DNA of 17,761 nucleotides. Origin: Oscillospiraceae bacterium (GTDB lineage: Bacteria; Bacillota_A; Clostridia; Oscillospirales; Oscillospiraceae). A program made the translations under genes and the position numbers. The stretch spans positions 1-17,761 of the forward strand of contig CADBKB010000054.1 in assembly GCA_902795095.1 (NCBI GenBank). The letters run 5' to 3'. This document shows positions 1-6,981 of this stretch, piece by piece; the first letter of the stretch is position 1; every line of letters begins with the position of its first letter. The notes beneath the pieces are model-generated. The model was not told the origin of the DNA. It did no database searches and saw only the letters and a list, made by a program, of their open reading frames with translations.

Positions 1-99
1 TCAGGGTTTCCTTTCGCGTTCAATCAAACCGTTTTCCAAACTTTTTCAAAAGTTTGGAAAACGCACGCAGCGTGGCAAAAATACTTTTTTGACACGCTG
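1..99. repeat. Hairpin-rich intergenic repeat, copy 1 (cut by the window edge)
   Basis: This stretch is nearly identical to 2369-2494. It carries two inverted repeats. The first, 30-63, has perfect 13-bp arms (30-42 and 51-63) around an 8-nt loop. The second, 68-99, has 7-bp arms CAGCGTG/CACGCTG, one mismatch, then an inner CAAAAA/TTTTTTG pairing. Copy 2 starts with a further hairpin, so the left end of copy 1 probably lies outside the window. No coding capacity is evident: the peptides that can be read through it are only shared shadow reading. It could be a REP- or MITE-like element or a duplicated terminator-like module. Confidence 0.8.
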
Positions 100-127
100 A
101 AAACCCGCCGCGGGAGCGGCGGGTTTT
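100..127 (-). terminator. Intrinsic terminator of the DAACS symporter gene
   Basis: A perfect 12-bp stem (100-111 with 116-127, AAAACCCGCCGC paired to its complement) closes a 4-nt loop. It lies 17 nt beyond the stop codon of the minus-strand symporter. On the minus strand the stem ends in TTTT. The A/T ends of the stem could also let it act on plus-strand transcripts entering from the left. Confidence 0.75.
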
Positions 128-143
128 GCTATGGGGGTCTTGC

Positions 144-1385
144 TTACTTTGCGGCGGCCTTGGCAGCAGCCTTGGCGGCCTTGCGCTTTTCGAGGTTGGT
201 GACGATGATGGCGCAGGAGGCGTCGCCGACGATGTTGACCGTGGTGCGGCCCATGTCGAAGATGCGGTCCACGCCGGCCACCAGGGCGATGCCCTCCACG
301 GGCAGGCCCACGGACTGCAGCACCATGGCCAGCATGACCATGCCGGCGCCGGGCACGCCCGCGGTGCCGATGGAAGCCAGGGTGGCGGTGAGGACGATGG
401 TGAGCATATTGCCCAGGGTCAGGTGGATGCCGTAGCAGGAGGCGATGAAGATGGCGCACACGCCCTGATAGATGGCGGTACCGTCCATGTTGATGGTGGC
501 GCCCAGGGGCAGGACGAAGGAGGAGATGTCCTTATCCGCGCCCAGCTTCTCGGAGCACTCCATGTTGATGGGCAGGGTGCCCACGGAGGAGGCCGACGAG
601 AAGGCGAACATGATGGCGGGCAGCATGCCCTTGAAGAACTTCAGGGGGTTCATTCTGCCCAGGGTGCTGACGGAGATGGAGTAGACGATGACCGCGTGGA
701 GGAAATAGCCGATGAAGGCCACCAGCAGGACCTTTGCCAGGGAACCCAGGACGGCGGGGCCGTTCTCGGCGACCACCGGGCAGATCAGGCAGAACACGCC
801 GATGGGGGAGAGCTTCACGATCAGCTCCATGACCTTGAGGAAGGTGTCGTTGAGGGTGTCCACCAGCTTGAAATCCAGCTCGTCGTTCTTTTCCTTGATG
901 AGCAGCAGGGCGAAGCCGATGATGATGCTGGCCACGATGATCTGCAGCATGTTGGCCTCGACGAAGGGCTTGAGGAAGTTGTTGGGGAAGATGTCGATCA
1001 GGGTCTGCATGAAGTTGACCTTCTCCGGGGCCTCAAAGGACTGATCCGTGGGCTGGAGTATCGGGAAAATGCCCTTAAAGAGGTTGGCCGGGATCAGGCC
1101 GATGGTGATGGCGCAGGCGGTGGTGACCAGATAGTAAACGATGGTCTTCACGCCGATGGAGCCGACCTTCCGGATATCGCGCATGGAGATGACGCCCGCC
1201 ATGATCGAGAAGAACACCAGCGGCGTCACGACCCATTTGATGAGATTCAGGAAGATCGTGCCGAAGGGCTTGATGTAGGAGGTGGCGATGGCGGCATTCT
1301 TCGTCAGGCACATGCCTGCGATGATGCCCAGCACCAGCGCAATGAAGATTTGTGTGGCCAATGACAGCTTTTTCTTTTCTTTCAT
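144..1385 (-). CDS. DAACS-family dicarboxylate/acidic amino acid:cation symporter
   Basis: This 413-residue membrane protein has the full DAACS (GltP/DctA/EAAT-like) fold and should import aspartate, glutamate or a related dicarboxylate with Na+ or H+. Visible signatures are the serine-rich hairpin HP1 ending in GTLPINM (residues 263-275), the TM7 motif NMDGT (299-303), a small-residue HP2 loop (338-348) and the TM8 motif DMGRTTVN (377-384). R380, D377, N384 and D388 match the substrate-binding pattern of acidic amino-acid carriers. In known family members the TM8 Arg binds the substrate side-chain carboxylate, which favours aspartate or glutamate over neutral substrates. The tail is Ala/Lys-rich and ends in repeated AAAK-like units. 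The start is set by AGGAAG upstream of ATG. The TSUP transporter gene lies 72 nt upstream on the same strand, so the two may be co-transcribed. Exact substrate and coupling ion cannot be read from the sequence. Confidence 0.9.
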   Translation of the reverse strand: MKEKKKLSLATQIFIALVLGIIAGMCLTKNAAIATSYIKPFGTIFLNLIKWVVTPLVFFSIMAGVISMRDIRKVGSIGVKTIVYYLVTTACAITIGLIPANLFKGIFPILQPTDQSFEAPEKVNFMQTLIDIFPNNFLKPFVEANMLQIIVASIIIGFALLLIKEKNDELDFKLVDTLNDTFLKVMELIVKLSPIGVFCLICPVVAENGPAVLGSLAKVLLVAFIGYFLHAVIVYSISVSTLGRMNPLKFFKGMLPAIMFAFSSASSVGTLPINMECSEKLGADKDISSFVLPLGATINMDGTAIYQGVCAIFIASCYGIHLTLGNMLTIVLTATLASIGTAGVPGAGMVMLAMVLQSVGLPVEGIALVAGVDRIFDMGRTTVNIVGDASCAIIVTNLEKRKAAKAAAKAAAK

Positions 1386-1457
1386 GTTCTTCTTCCTTTC
1401 TTTCTTATTTTTCTTCCAATGACTTCTATTTCCGATATCCCCGCCGGGATCCGAAAA

Positions 1458-2216
1458 TCAATACACGCCTGCCACGCGAAGCAGCAGAAGAAGCAGCACG
1501 AAAATAATGATGGGCCGGGTGATCTTCACGCCGGATTTGATGGCCATGCCGGCGCCCAGCCAGTTGCCGACCATGTTGCAGGCCGCTGCCGCCAGGCCCA
1601 GGGTGATGAGCACCTGGCCGCCGCGCAGGAAGACCACGAGACTCGTGACATTGGTGGTCAGATTGACCGCCTTGCACAGGCCGTTGGAGGCGCGCACGTC
1701 CAGCTTGGCCAGCATGGAGAACAGGATAATAAGGAAGGTCCCGGTGCCGGGGCCGTAGAAGCCGTCGTACACGCCCACGGCCAGAGAGATGGCCGCGGCG
1801 ATGGCGGCGGTTTTTTTCATGTTCTCCGGCGGCGGCGCCTCCTCGCGCAGGGTGTTCTTCCTGAGCACCAGCACCGCCGTGACGGGCAGCACCACATAGA
1901 GCACCTTGGACAGAACGGCGGAATCCACCAGCAGCGACAGCCTCGCGCCCGCGTAGGCCCCCAGCAGGGCCGCGGCCACGCAGGGGACGGCCATGCGCCA
2001 GGGGATCAGCCCCTGCCGGGCAAAGCGGAATGCCGTCACGCCGGTGCCGCAGGTGGACGAGAGCTTGTTGGTGGCGATGGCCTGGTGGGCCGGCAAGCCC
2101 GCGATCAGGTAGGCCGGCAGAGAGATGAGGCCGCCACCGCCGCCGATGGCGTCCACAAAGCCGGCCAGCAGCACCAGAGGACAGACGATGAGGAAGGTTG
2201 TAAGCGTCGGGGTCAT
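1458..2216 (-). CDS. TSUP family (TauE/SafE) membrane transporter
   Basis: A 252-residue, very hydrophobic protein of the TauE/SafE (TSUP) family, whose members move sulfonates, sulfite, sulfoacetate or other small organic anions. The internal duplication typical of the family is visible: a first-half motif GFVDAIGGGGG (residues 19-29) followed by TNKLSS (49-54), and a second-half motif GVYDGFYGPGTG (148-159) followed by SNGLCKAVNL (177-186). The hydrophilic loop at about 119-135 separates the halves. Length is normal for the family. The start is well supported: GGAGG ends 5 nt before ATG, and an extended -10 box lies about 33 nt further upstream. It is the likely first gene of a two-gene transporter unit with the DAACS symporter. 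The 72-nt gap between them can form only a weak, imperfect hairpin (about 1429-1458), which might attenuate rather than end transcription. The substrate is unknown. Confidence 0.88.
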   Translation of the reverse strand: MTPTLTTFLIVCPLVLLAGFVDAIGGGGGLISLPAYLIAGLPAHQAIATNKLSSTCGTGVTAFRFARQGLIPWRMAVPCVAAALLGAYAGARLSLLVDSAVLSKVLYVVLPVTAVLVLRKNTLREEAPPPENMKKTAAIAAAISLAVGVYDGFYGPGTGTFLIILFSMLAKLDVRASNGLCKAVNLTTNVTSLVVFLRGGQVLITLGLAAAACNMVGNWLGAGMAIKSGVKITRPIIIFVLLLLLLRVAGVY

Positions 2217-2248
2217 GGGATCCTCCAGGATAGAAAAAGGCTGTTGTC

Positions 2249-2257
2249 AGTATAGCA
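2249..2257 (-). promoter_or_regulatory. Extended -10 promoter of the TSUP gene
   Basis: On the minus strand the sequence reads TGCTATACT, a TGn extended -10 with five of six consensus bases. It lies in an AT-rich stretch about 33 nt upstream of the TSUP start codon. No good -35 box is visible, which is common for extended -10 promoters. Confidence 0.55.
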
Positions 2258-2357
2258 CATATATTTGCATGTATCCATAATAATTTTGTGCATTTATGTA
2301 TTTAGAGACTGTCAAAAAACTCAGAAGACTTCAAGAATCGGAGGGAAGGATAGTGTG

Positions 2358-2494
2358 AAAGGAAACCGTCAGGGTTTCCTTTCGCGTTCAATCAAACCGT
2401 TTTCCTTTCGCGTTCAATCAAACCGTTTTCCAAACTTTTTCAAAAGATTTGGAAAACGCACGCAGCGTGGCAAAAATACTTTTTTGACACGCTG
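2358..2494. repeat. Hairpin-rich intergenic repeat, copy 2, with internal 26-bp tandem duplication
   Basis: This is the second copy of the repeat at 1-99, shared from 2369 to 2494. It begins with a hairpin of perfect 10-bp arms (2358-2367 and 2373-2382, loop GTCAG). A 26-nt unit then occurs twice in direct tandem (2375-2400 and 2401-2426); copy 1 has it once. The two downstream inverted repeats of copy 1 follow, but one arm has gained an A near 2447, which weakens the perfect 13-bp stem. The gene-free stretch 2217-2596 holds only the TSUP promoter, this repeat and the promoter of the rRNA methyltransferase gene. Nothing coding is recognised in it. Confidence 0.85.
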
Positions 2495-2559
2495 TTTATT
2501 TGCAGCACGGCCCCCGGCGGCTGCATGAAAAACGACTTTCCTTTTGGCCGTCCGTGGGG

Positions 2560-2565
2560 TATAAT
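2560..2565 (+). promoter_or_regulatory. -10 box of the rRNA m5C methyltransferase gene
   Basis: A perfect TATAAT lies 31 nt upstream of the ATG at 2597. The candidate -35 around 2537-2542 (TTTCCT) is poor. The box argues that the open frame upstream of 2597 is not translated, because it would overlap the promoter. Confidence 0.6.
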
Positions 2566-2596
2566 GGGTAAAACTGTCCAAAACGGAGGGAAGACG

Positions 2597-3895
2597 ATGC
2601 TGCCGGATGCCTTTGTAAACAGAATGCGCGCCATGCTCGGGGCGGAGGCCGACGCCTTTTTCGCGTCCTACGACCGCCCCCGGGCGGTGGGCGTGCGCTT
2701 TCACAAGGGGCCGGACCGCACGGCGCTGCCCTTCGTCCTCGATCCCGTGCCCTGGGCGGCGCACGGCTATTATTACGATCCCGCCGCCCGGCCCGGCCTG
2801 CATCCCTGGCACGACGCGGGGGTGTACTACCTCCAGGAGCCCAGCGCCATGGCCCCGGCGGCCCTGCTCGATCCGCAGCCCGGGGAGCGGGTGCTGGATC
2901 TGTGCGCCGCGCCGGGGGGCAAATCCACCCAGCTCGCCCGGGCCATGGACGGCCGGGGGATCCTGGTGTGCAATGAGATCAGCCCCAAGCGGGCAAAAAT
3001 CCTCTCGGGCAACATCGAGCGCCTGGGGATCGCCAACGCCCTGGTTCTGAACGAGACCCCGGAGCGTCTGGCGGAGCGGCTGCCCGGCTGGTTCGACCGG
3101 GTGCTGGTGGACGCGCCCTGCTCCGGCGAGGGCATGTTCCGCAAGGAGGAGGCCGCCCTGACCGACTGGAGCGAGGCCACCGTCGCCATGTGCGCGGCGC
3201 GCCAGCGGGGCATCCTGGAGGCCGCGGCAAGGCTCCTGCGCCCCGGCGGCAGGCTGGTCTACTCCACCTGCACCTTCGCCCCGGAGGAAAACGAGGGCGT
3301 CATCGAAGCCTTTTTGCAGGAGCATCCCGAATTTCGCCCCGAGACCGTGGAGGCGCCGTGGTTTGCCCCCGGGCTGACGGATACGCCCGGCATGTACCGC
3401 CTCTGGCCCCACCGGCTGCGGGGAGAGGGGCAGTTCGCCGCCGTGCTGCGGCGGATGGACGGACCGGCATGTCCGCAGATCCCCCTGCAGAGAATCGAGG
3501 CCCTGCCGCCGGAGAGCCGGGAGCTTCTTTCGCAGCTGCCGCCGCTGCCCGACGGCGGCGCGGTGCGCTTCGGGCAGACGCTGTACCTGCTGCCCCCGGA
3601 TACGCCGGAGCTGGGCGGGGCGCGGGTGCTGCGGGCGGGACTGGAGCTGGGGCAGCTGAAAAAGGGCCGCTTCGAGCCCGCCCACGCCCTGGCCCTGTGG
3701 CTTCCGGCGGCGGAAAATGCCGTCGATTATCCCGCCGACAGCCCGGAGATCGCCCGCTTCCTGCGGGGCGAGACCCTGCCGACGGCGCTGCGGGGCTGGG
3801 TCCTCGTCCGGGTGGACGGCTATGGCCTCGGCTGGGGAAAGGGCGCCGCCGGCGTGCTGAAAAACCACTACCCGAAGGGTCTGCGGCGCGGATAA
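2597..3895 (+). CDS. RsmF-type 16S rRNA m5C methyltransferase (NOL1/NOP2/Sun family)
   Basis: A 432-residue S-adenosylmethionine-dependent RNA cytosine-5 methyltransferase. The SAM-binding motif I is LDLCAAPGGKS (residues 100-110). Motif IV is VDAPCSGEGMF (171-181) with C175, the cysteine that in this family helps release the product. Motif VI is YSTCTF (222-227) with C225, the expected catalytic nucleophile. YLQEPSAM near 78-85 is typical of the N-terminal region. The C-terminal part, ending in WVLVRVDGYGLGWGKG and a basic tail, matches the small RNA-binding domain that follows the catalytic core in RsmF-like proteins. The frame is open back to 2525, but ATG 2597 is preferred because GGAGGG precedes it by about 6 nt and a TATAAT sits upstream. 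The modified nucleotide cannot be determined here. murA follows with its own promoter. Confidence 0.9.
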   Translation: MLPDAFVNRMRAMLGAEADAFFASYDRPRAVGVRFHKGPDRTALPFVLDPVPWAAHGYYYDPAARPGLHPWHDAGVYYLQEPSAMAPAALLDPQPGERVLDLCAAPGGKSTQLARAMDGRGILVCNEISPKRAKILSGNIERLGIANALVLNETPERLAERLPGWFDRVLVDAPCSGEGMFRKEEAALTDWSEATVAMCAARQRGILEAAARLLRPGGRLVYSTCTFAPEENEGVIEAFLQEHPEFRPETVEAPWFAPGLTDTPGMYRLWPHRLRGEGQFAAVLRRMDGPACPQIPLQRIEALPPESRELLSQLPPLPDGGAVRFGQTLYLLPPDTPELGGARVLRAGLELGQLKKGRFEPAHALALWLPAAENAVDYPADSPEIARFLRGETLPTALRGWVLVRVDGYGLGWGKGAAGVLKNHYPKGLRRG

Positions 3896-3918
3896 TGCCG
3901 GATTATGTAAATTAGCCC

Positions 3919-3947
3919 TTTACAATACGGCCAATCTATGGTATATT
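3919..3947 (+). promoter_or_regulatory. Sigma-A-type promoter of murA
   Basis: TTTACA (3919-3924), a 17-bp spacer and TATATT (3942-3947) preceded by TG one base away (extended -10) form a strong vegetative-type promoter. It starts 23 nt after the methyltransferase stop codon and gives a leader of about 80 nt before the murA start. Confidence 0.75.
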
Positions 3948-4034
3948 ATCCTATGAATTATCGCTATGATGGCGAATTATGGATTGTTAAGACCCCGGAA
4001 ATCCGCACATACTCCTACCAAAGAGGGTATTCAT

Positions 4035-5330
4035 GTGATTAAATATTTGATTCACGGCGGCACGCCCCTGGAGGGCGAGGTCGTCATCAGCGGCGCCAAG
4101 AACGCGGCGGTGGGCATCCTGCCCGCGACGCTGCTGGTCAACGGCGTTTGTAAAATTGAAAACGTGCCGGACATCTCCGACGTCCGGCTCCTGCTGGAGA
4201 TCCTGTCCGACATGGGCGCGGTCATCCGCCGCCAGAGCCCGAACATCCTGGAGATCGACTGCACCCGCGTGCACGACATGGTCGCACCCATGGAGCTGGT
4301 GCGGCGCATCCGCGCGTCCTACTATCTCATCGGCGCGCAGCTGGGCCGCTTCCGCCATGCCCAGGTGGCCCTGCCCGGCGGCTGCAATTTCGGTCCCCGG
4401 CCCATCGACCAGCACATCAAGGGCTTTGAGGCCATGGGCGCCGAGGTGCGCCAGGACGGCGGCTTCATCTTCGCCACCGCGCCCGACGGGTATCTGCCCG
4501 GCGGCCGCGTCAACCTGGACGTGGTCAGCGTCGGCGCCACCATGAACATCATGATCGGCGCAGTCCTGGCCAACGGCACCACCATCATCGAGAACGCCGC
4601 CAAGGAGCCCCACATCGTGGACCTGGCGAACTTCCTCAACTCCATGGGCGCCAAGATCTCCGGCGCCGGCACCGACGTCATCAAGGTGCGCGGCGTGCGG
4701 GGCCTGCACGGCGGCTTCTATTCCATCATCCCCGACCAGATCGAGGCCGGCACCTATATGGCCGCCGCCGCCGCGGTGGGCGGGAACGTGCTGGTGCGCA
4801 ACGTCATCCCCAAGCATCTGGACTGCATCAGCGCCAAGCTGCGCGAGATGGGCGCCAAGGTCACGGAGTATGACGACGCCATCCGCGTGGAGAAGGTCCG
4901 CCGCCTGCGCCGGGCCCATGTGAAGACCATGCCTTACCCCGGCTTCCCCACGGACATGCAGCCCCAGGTGGGCGTGTGCATGGCGCTGGCCCAGGGGACC
5001 AGCATCATCTCCGAGGGCATCTACGACACCCGCTTCCGCTACTGCTCCGAGCTCAACCGCATGGGCGCGTCCATCCAGGTGGACACCAAGATGGCCGTGG
5101 TGGAGGGTGTGGAGAAGCTCCACGGCAGCGTGGTCAAGGCCTGCGACCTGCGCGCCGGCGCCGCGATGGTCATCGCCGGCCTGGCCGCCTCGGGTGAGAC
5201 CGTCGTGGAGGACGCCCACTATATCGAGCGCGGCTACGAGTGCTTCATCGACAAGCTCCGCGCCCTGGGCGCCGACATCCGCCGCATCGAGGCCCCCGAC
5301 AATCCCACCAAGGCCAAGCACGCCGGATAA
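4035..5330 (+). CDS. murA: UDP-N-acetylglucosamine 1-carboxyvinyltransferase (MurA)
   Basis: MurA transfers enolpyruvate from phosphoenolpyruvate to UDP-GlcNAc, the first committed step of peptidoglycan synthesis, in the cytosol. Counted from the GTG start at 4035 the protein has 431 residues, normal for MurA. The K22-N23 pair (GAKNA) matches the E. coli active-site numbering. The catalytic loop reads PGGCNFGPRPIDQH with the Cys at residue 117, the site of PEP addition and of fosfomycin attack in this family, so the Cys-to-Asp form seen in some fosfomycin-resistant species is not present. TDMQPQ carries the catalytic Asp (about residue 307). The C-terminus has the usual EDAHYIERGYE stretch. 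The frame extends to 3966, but GTG 4035 is chosen because AGAGGG lies 8 nt upstream and homologous MurA proteins begin at this point. A terminator-like hairpin follows the stop codon. Confidence 0.96.
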   Translation: MIKYLIHGGTPLEGEVVISGAKNAAVGILPATLLVNGVCKIENVPDISDVRLLLEILSDMGAVIRRQSPNILEIDCTRVHDMVAPMELVRRIRASYYLIGAQLGRFRHAQVALPGGCNFGPRPIDQHIKGFEAMGAEVRQDGGFIFATAPDGYLPGGRVNLDVVSVGATMNIMIGAVLANGTTIIENAAKEPHIVDLANFLNSMGAKISGAGTDVIKVRGVRGLHGGFYSIIPDQIEAGTYMAAAAAVGGNVLVRNVIPKHLDCISAKLREMGAKVTEYDDAIRVEKVRRLRRAHVKTMPYPGFPTDMQPQVGVCMALAQGTSIISEGIYDTRFRYCSELNRMGASIQVDTKMAVVEGVEKLHGSVVKACDLRAGAAMVIAGLAASGETVVEDAHYIERGYECFIDKLRALGADIRRIEAPDNPTKAKHAG

Positions 5331-5342
5331 ACCGCAAATCAT

Positions 5343-5375
5343 GCCGCCGGAAACGCACGTTTTCGGCGGCTTTTT
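5343..5375 (+). terminator. Terminator-like hairpin between murA and rsmA
   Basis: A GC-rich stem of about 12-13 bp (arms beginning GCCGCCGG and ending CGGCGGC, with one G-U pair) closes a tiny loop and is followed at once by TTTTT (5371-5375). It begins 12 nt after the murA stop. Only five bases separate the U-tract from the GGAG that serves rsmA, so rsmA transcription must come through this hairpin. Confidence 0.8.
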
Positions 5376-5389
5376 CAACAGGAGCGCTT

Positions 5390-6256
5390 ATGGACTTATG
5401 TGACATCAATCAAATCCGTGCCCTTTTGGAGATCCACGGCTTCCATTTTTCCAAGGCCAAGGGGCAGAATTTCCTGACCCGGGCCTGGGTGCCCGCCCGC
5501 ATCGCCGAGGAGGCGGGTGTCGATGAAACCTGCGGCGTGCTGGAGGTGGGCCCCGGCATCGGGTGCCTGACCGAGCAGCTGTGCCTGCGGGCGGGGAAGG
5601 TGTGCGCCGTCGAGGTGGACACGTCCCTGGCGCCGATTCTGGAGAAAACCGTGGGCGATTTTGAGAATCTGACGGTGAAATACGCCGATGTGCGCAAGCT
5701 GGACCTCCGGGCCCTGGTGGCGGAGGAGTTCGCCGGCCTGCGCCCCATGGCCTGCGCCAACCTGCCCTACTATATCACCTCGCCCATTCTCACGGCCCTG
5801 CTGGAATCCCGGGCCTTCTCCTCCGTGACGGTCATGGTGCAGAAGGAGGTGGCGCAGCGGATCTGCGCGAAGGCCGGGTCCGCCGACTATTCGGCGTTCA
5901 CCGTGTTCTGCCAGTACTATGCCGAGCCGGAGATCCTCTTCGACGTGAGCCCGGACTGCTTCGTGCCCCGCCCCAAGGTGACCTCCGCCGTGATCCGGCT
6001 GAACGTCCGGGAGGCGCCGCCCTGCGAGCTCCTGTCCGAGGCGGCCTTCTTCCGCACGGTGCGCGGCGGCTTTGCCATGCGGCGCAAGACCGCCTGCAAC
6101 GCCCTGGCCTCCGCCTGGCCGGCGCTGGGCAAGGCCAGCGTGGCCGAGGCGCTGCTGGCCTGCGGCCACGATCCGTCCGTGCGCTGCGAGACCCTGTCGA
6201 TCTCCCAGTTCGGCGCCCTGGCCAACGAGCTGTACCGGAGGGAGCGCGATGTATGA
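5390..6256 (+). CDS. rsmA: 16S rRNA (adenine1518-N6/adenine1519-N6)-dimethyltransferase
   Basis: RsmA (KsgA) dimethylates two adjacent adenines in the 3' hairpin of 16S rRNA during late 30S assembly. The 288-residue protein shows the N-terminal KGQNFL (24-29), the SAM-binding LEVGPGIGCLT (51-61), the adenine-pocket motif NLPYYITSP (124-132) and FVPRPKVTSAV (191-201), all diagnostic of the family. Length is typical. The start at 5390 has GGAG five bases upstream; longer frame extensions run back into murA and the terminator. The stop codon overlaps the next gene's start (ATGTATGA, 8 nt shared), so the two are translationally coupled. There is no room for a promoter between the murA terminator and this gene, so it is served by read-through or by a promoter inside murA. 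Loss of RsmA gives kasugamycin resistance in known bacteria. Confidence 0.95.
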   Translation: MDLCDINQIRALLEIHGFHFSKAKGQNFLTRAWVPARIAEEAGVDETCGVLEVGPGIGCLTEQLCLRAGKVCAVEVDTSLAPILEKTVGDFENLTVKYADVRKLDLRALVAEEFAGLRPMACANLPYYITSPILTALLESRAFSSVTVMVQKEVAQRICAKAGSADYSAFTVFCQYYAEPEILFDVSPDCFVPRPKVTSAVIRLNVREAPPCELLSEAAFFRTVRGGFAMRRKTACNALASAWPALGKASVAEALLACGHDPSVRCETLSISQFGALANELYRRERDV

Positions 6257-6926
6257 GTTTGTCTTTCTGGACGCCGACGATACCCTGCTGGACTTTCTCA
6301 AGACCGAGCGCGCCGCCATCAGCGAGAGCTTCCGCCGCTTCGGCCTGGCGCCGACGGACGACCTGATCCGGCGATACAGCGCCATCAATCAGAGCTGCTG
6401 GGAGCGGATGGAGCGGGGCGAGATCACCCGGGACCGGGTGCTGATCGAGCGCTTCGAGATCCTCTTCGCCCGGCTGGGCGCGGAGATCGATCCCCGGGTG
6501 TTTGAGAACACCTACCAGACCCTTTTGGGGCAGCATGCCTTTCTGGTGGAGGGGGCGGAGGACATCCTGGCCTACCTCCGGCCGAAATACAAGCTGTACA
6601 TCGCCTCCAACGGCGTGGCCGCCACCCAGGACAGCCGCTTCCGCGACGCGGGGCTGTCGGGCTGGTTCGACGATATTTTCATCTCCGAGCGCATCGGGCA
6701 CCACAAGCCGGAAAAAGCATATTTTGACGCCTGCTTCGCCCGGATCCCCGGCTTCCGCCGGGACAGGGCCATCATCGTGGGCGACAGCCTGAGCTCGGAT
6801 ATCCAGGGCGGCGTCAACGCCGGCATCGCCACCTGCTGGTTCAACTACCGCAATCGCGCCCCCCGGGACGGCATCCGGCCGGACTATACCATCCACAGCC
6901 TCGCGGAACTGAAAACGATCCTATAA
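6249..6926 (+). CDS. HAD-superfamily YjjG-like 5'-nucleotidase/phosphatase
   Basis: A 225-residue HAD hydrolase of the IA/YjjG type. Motif I is DADDT (residues 8-12) with the nucleophile D8 and acid/base D10. Motif II is the SN pair at 120-121. The motif III lysine is K153 in HKPEKAYFD. Motif IV is GDSLSSD (178-184) with Mg2+-binding acidic residues. A helical cap lies between motifs I and II (about 16-95). E. coli YjjG removes phosphate from dUMP, dTMP and UMP, with a role in clearing non-canonical nucleotides; the same role is possible here but not proven. The start codon lies inside the end of rsmA (8-nt overlap), with GGAGG about 8 nt upstream. Such pairing suggests co-expression rather than a shared pathway. 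A strong terminator ends the unit. Confidence 0.88.
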   Translation: MYEFVFLDADDTLLDFLKTERAAISESFRRFGLAPTDDLIRRYSAINQSCWERMERGEITRDRVLIERFEILFARLGAEIDPRVFENTYQTLLGQHAFLVEGAEDILAYLRPKYKLYIASNGVAATQDSRFRDAGLSGWFDDIFISERIGHHKPEKAYFDACFARIPGFRRDRAIIVGDSLSSDIQGGVNAGIATCWFNYRNRAPRDGIRPDYTIHSLAELKTIL

Positions 6927-6957
6927 AAAACCGCCTCCACCGGGGAGACGGTTTTTT
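6925..6957. terminator. Bidirectional terminator between convergent genes
   Basis: A stem starting with six A (6925-6930) and ending with six T (6952-6957), with CCG/CGG and CTCC/GGAG pairs and one C-A mismatch, sits between the HAD gene (plus) and the M3 peptidase (minus). The A- and T-tracts at the two ends make it usable in both directions. It overlaps the HAD stop codon. Confidence 0.8.
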
Positions 6958-6981
6958 ATTCGTTTGCGTGGCGCCGCCCGG

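Noticed and set aside
126..1364. 412-codon plus-strand open frame opposite the DAACS symporter
   Set aside because: His/Asp/Gly-rich shadow with no membrane segments or motif, opposite a gene with clear DAACS signatures.
1429..1458. Possible terminator between the TSUP and DAACS genes
   Set aside because: The inverted repeat around ATCCC/GGGAT is short and imperfect and has no U-tract on the minus strand, so read-through is more likely.
2305..2325. Possible insertion-sequence end (GACTGTCAAAAAACTC-like)
   Set aside because: It resembles some IS termini, but there is no matching inverted end, target duplication or transposase fragment in the window.
2265..2528. Possible 87-residue plus-strand gene in the intergenic region
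   Set aside because: It has no good ribosome site and runs straight through the repeat. Most of its sequence is the repeat itself.
2414..3868. Long minus-strand reading frame opposite the rRNA methyltransferase gene
   Set aside because: It is a GC-rich antisense shadow: low-complexity Arg/Pro/Gly/His composition, no ribosome site or domain motif, and it runs into the non-coding repeat. The plus-strand frame has all m5C methyltransferase motifs.
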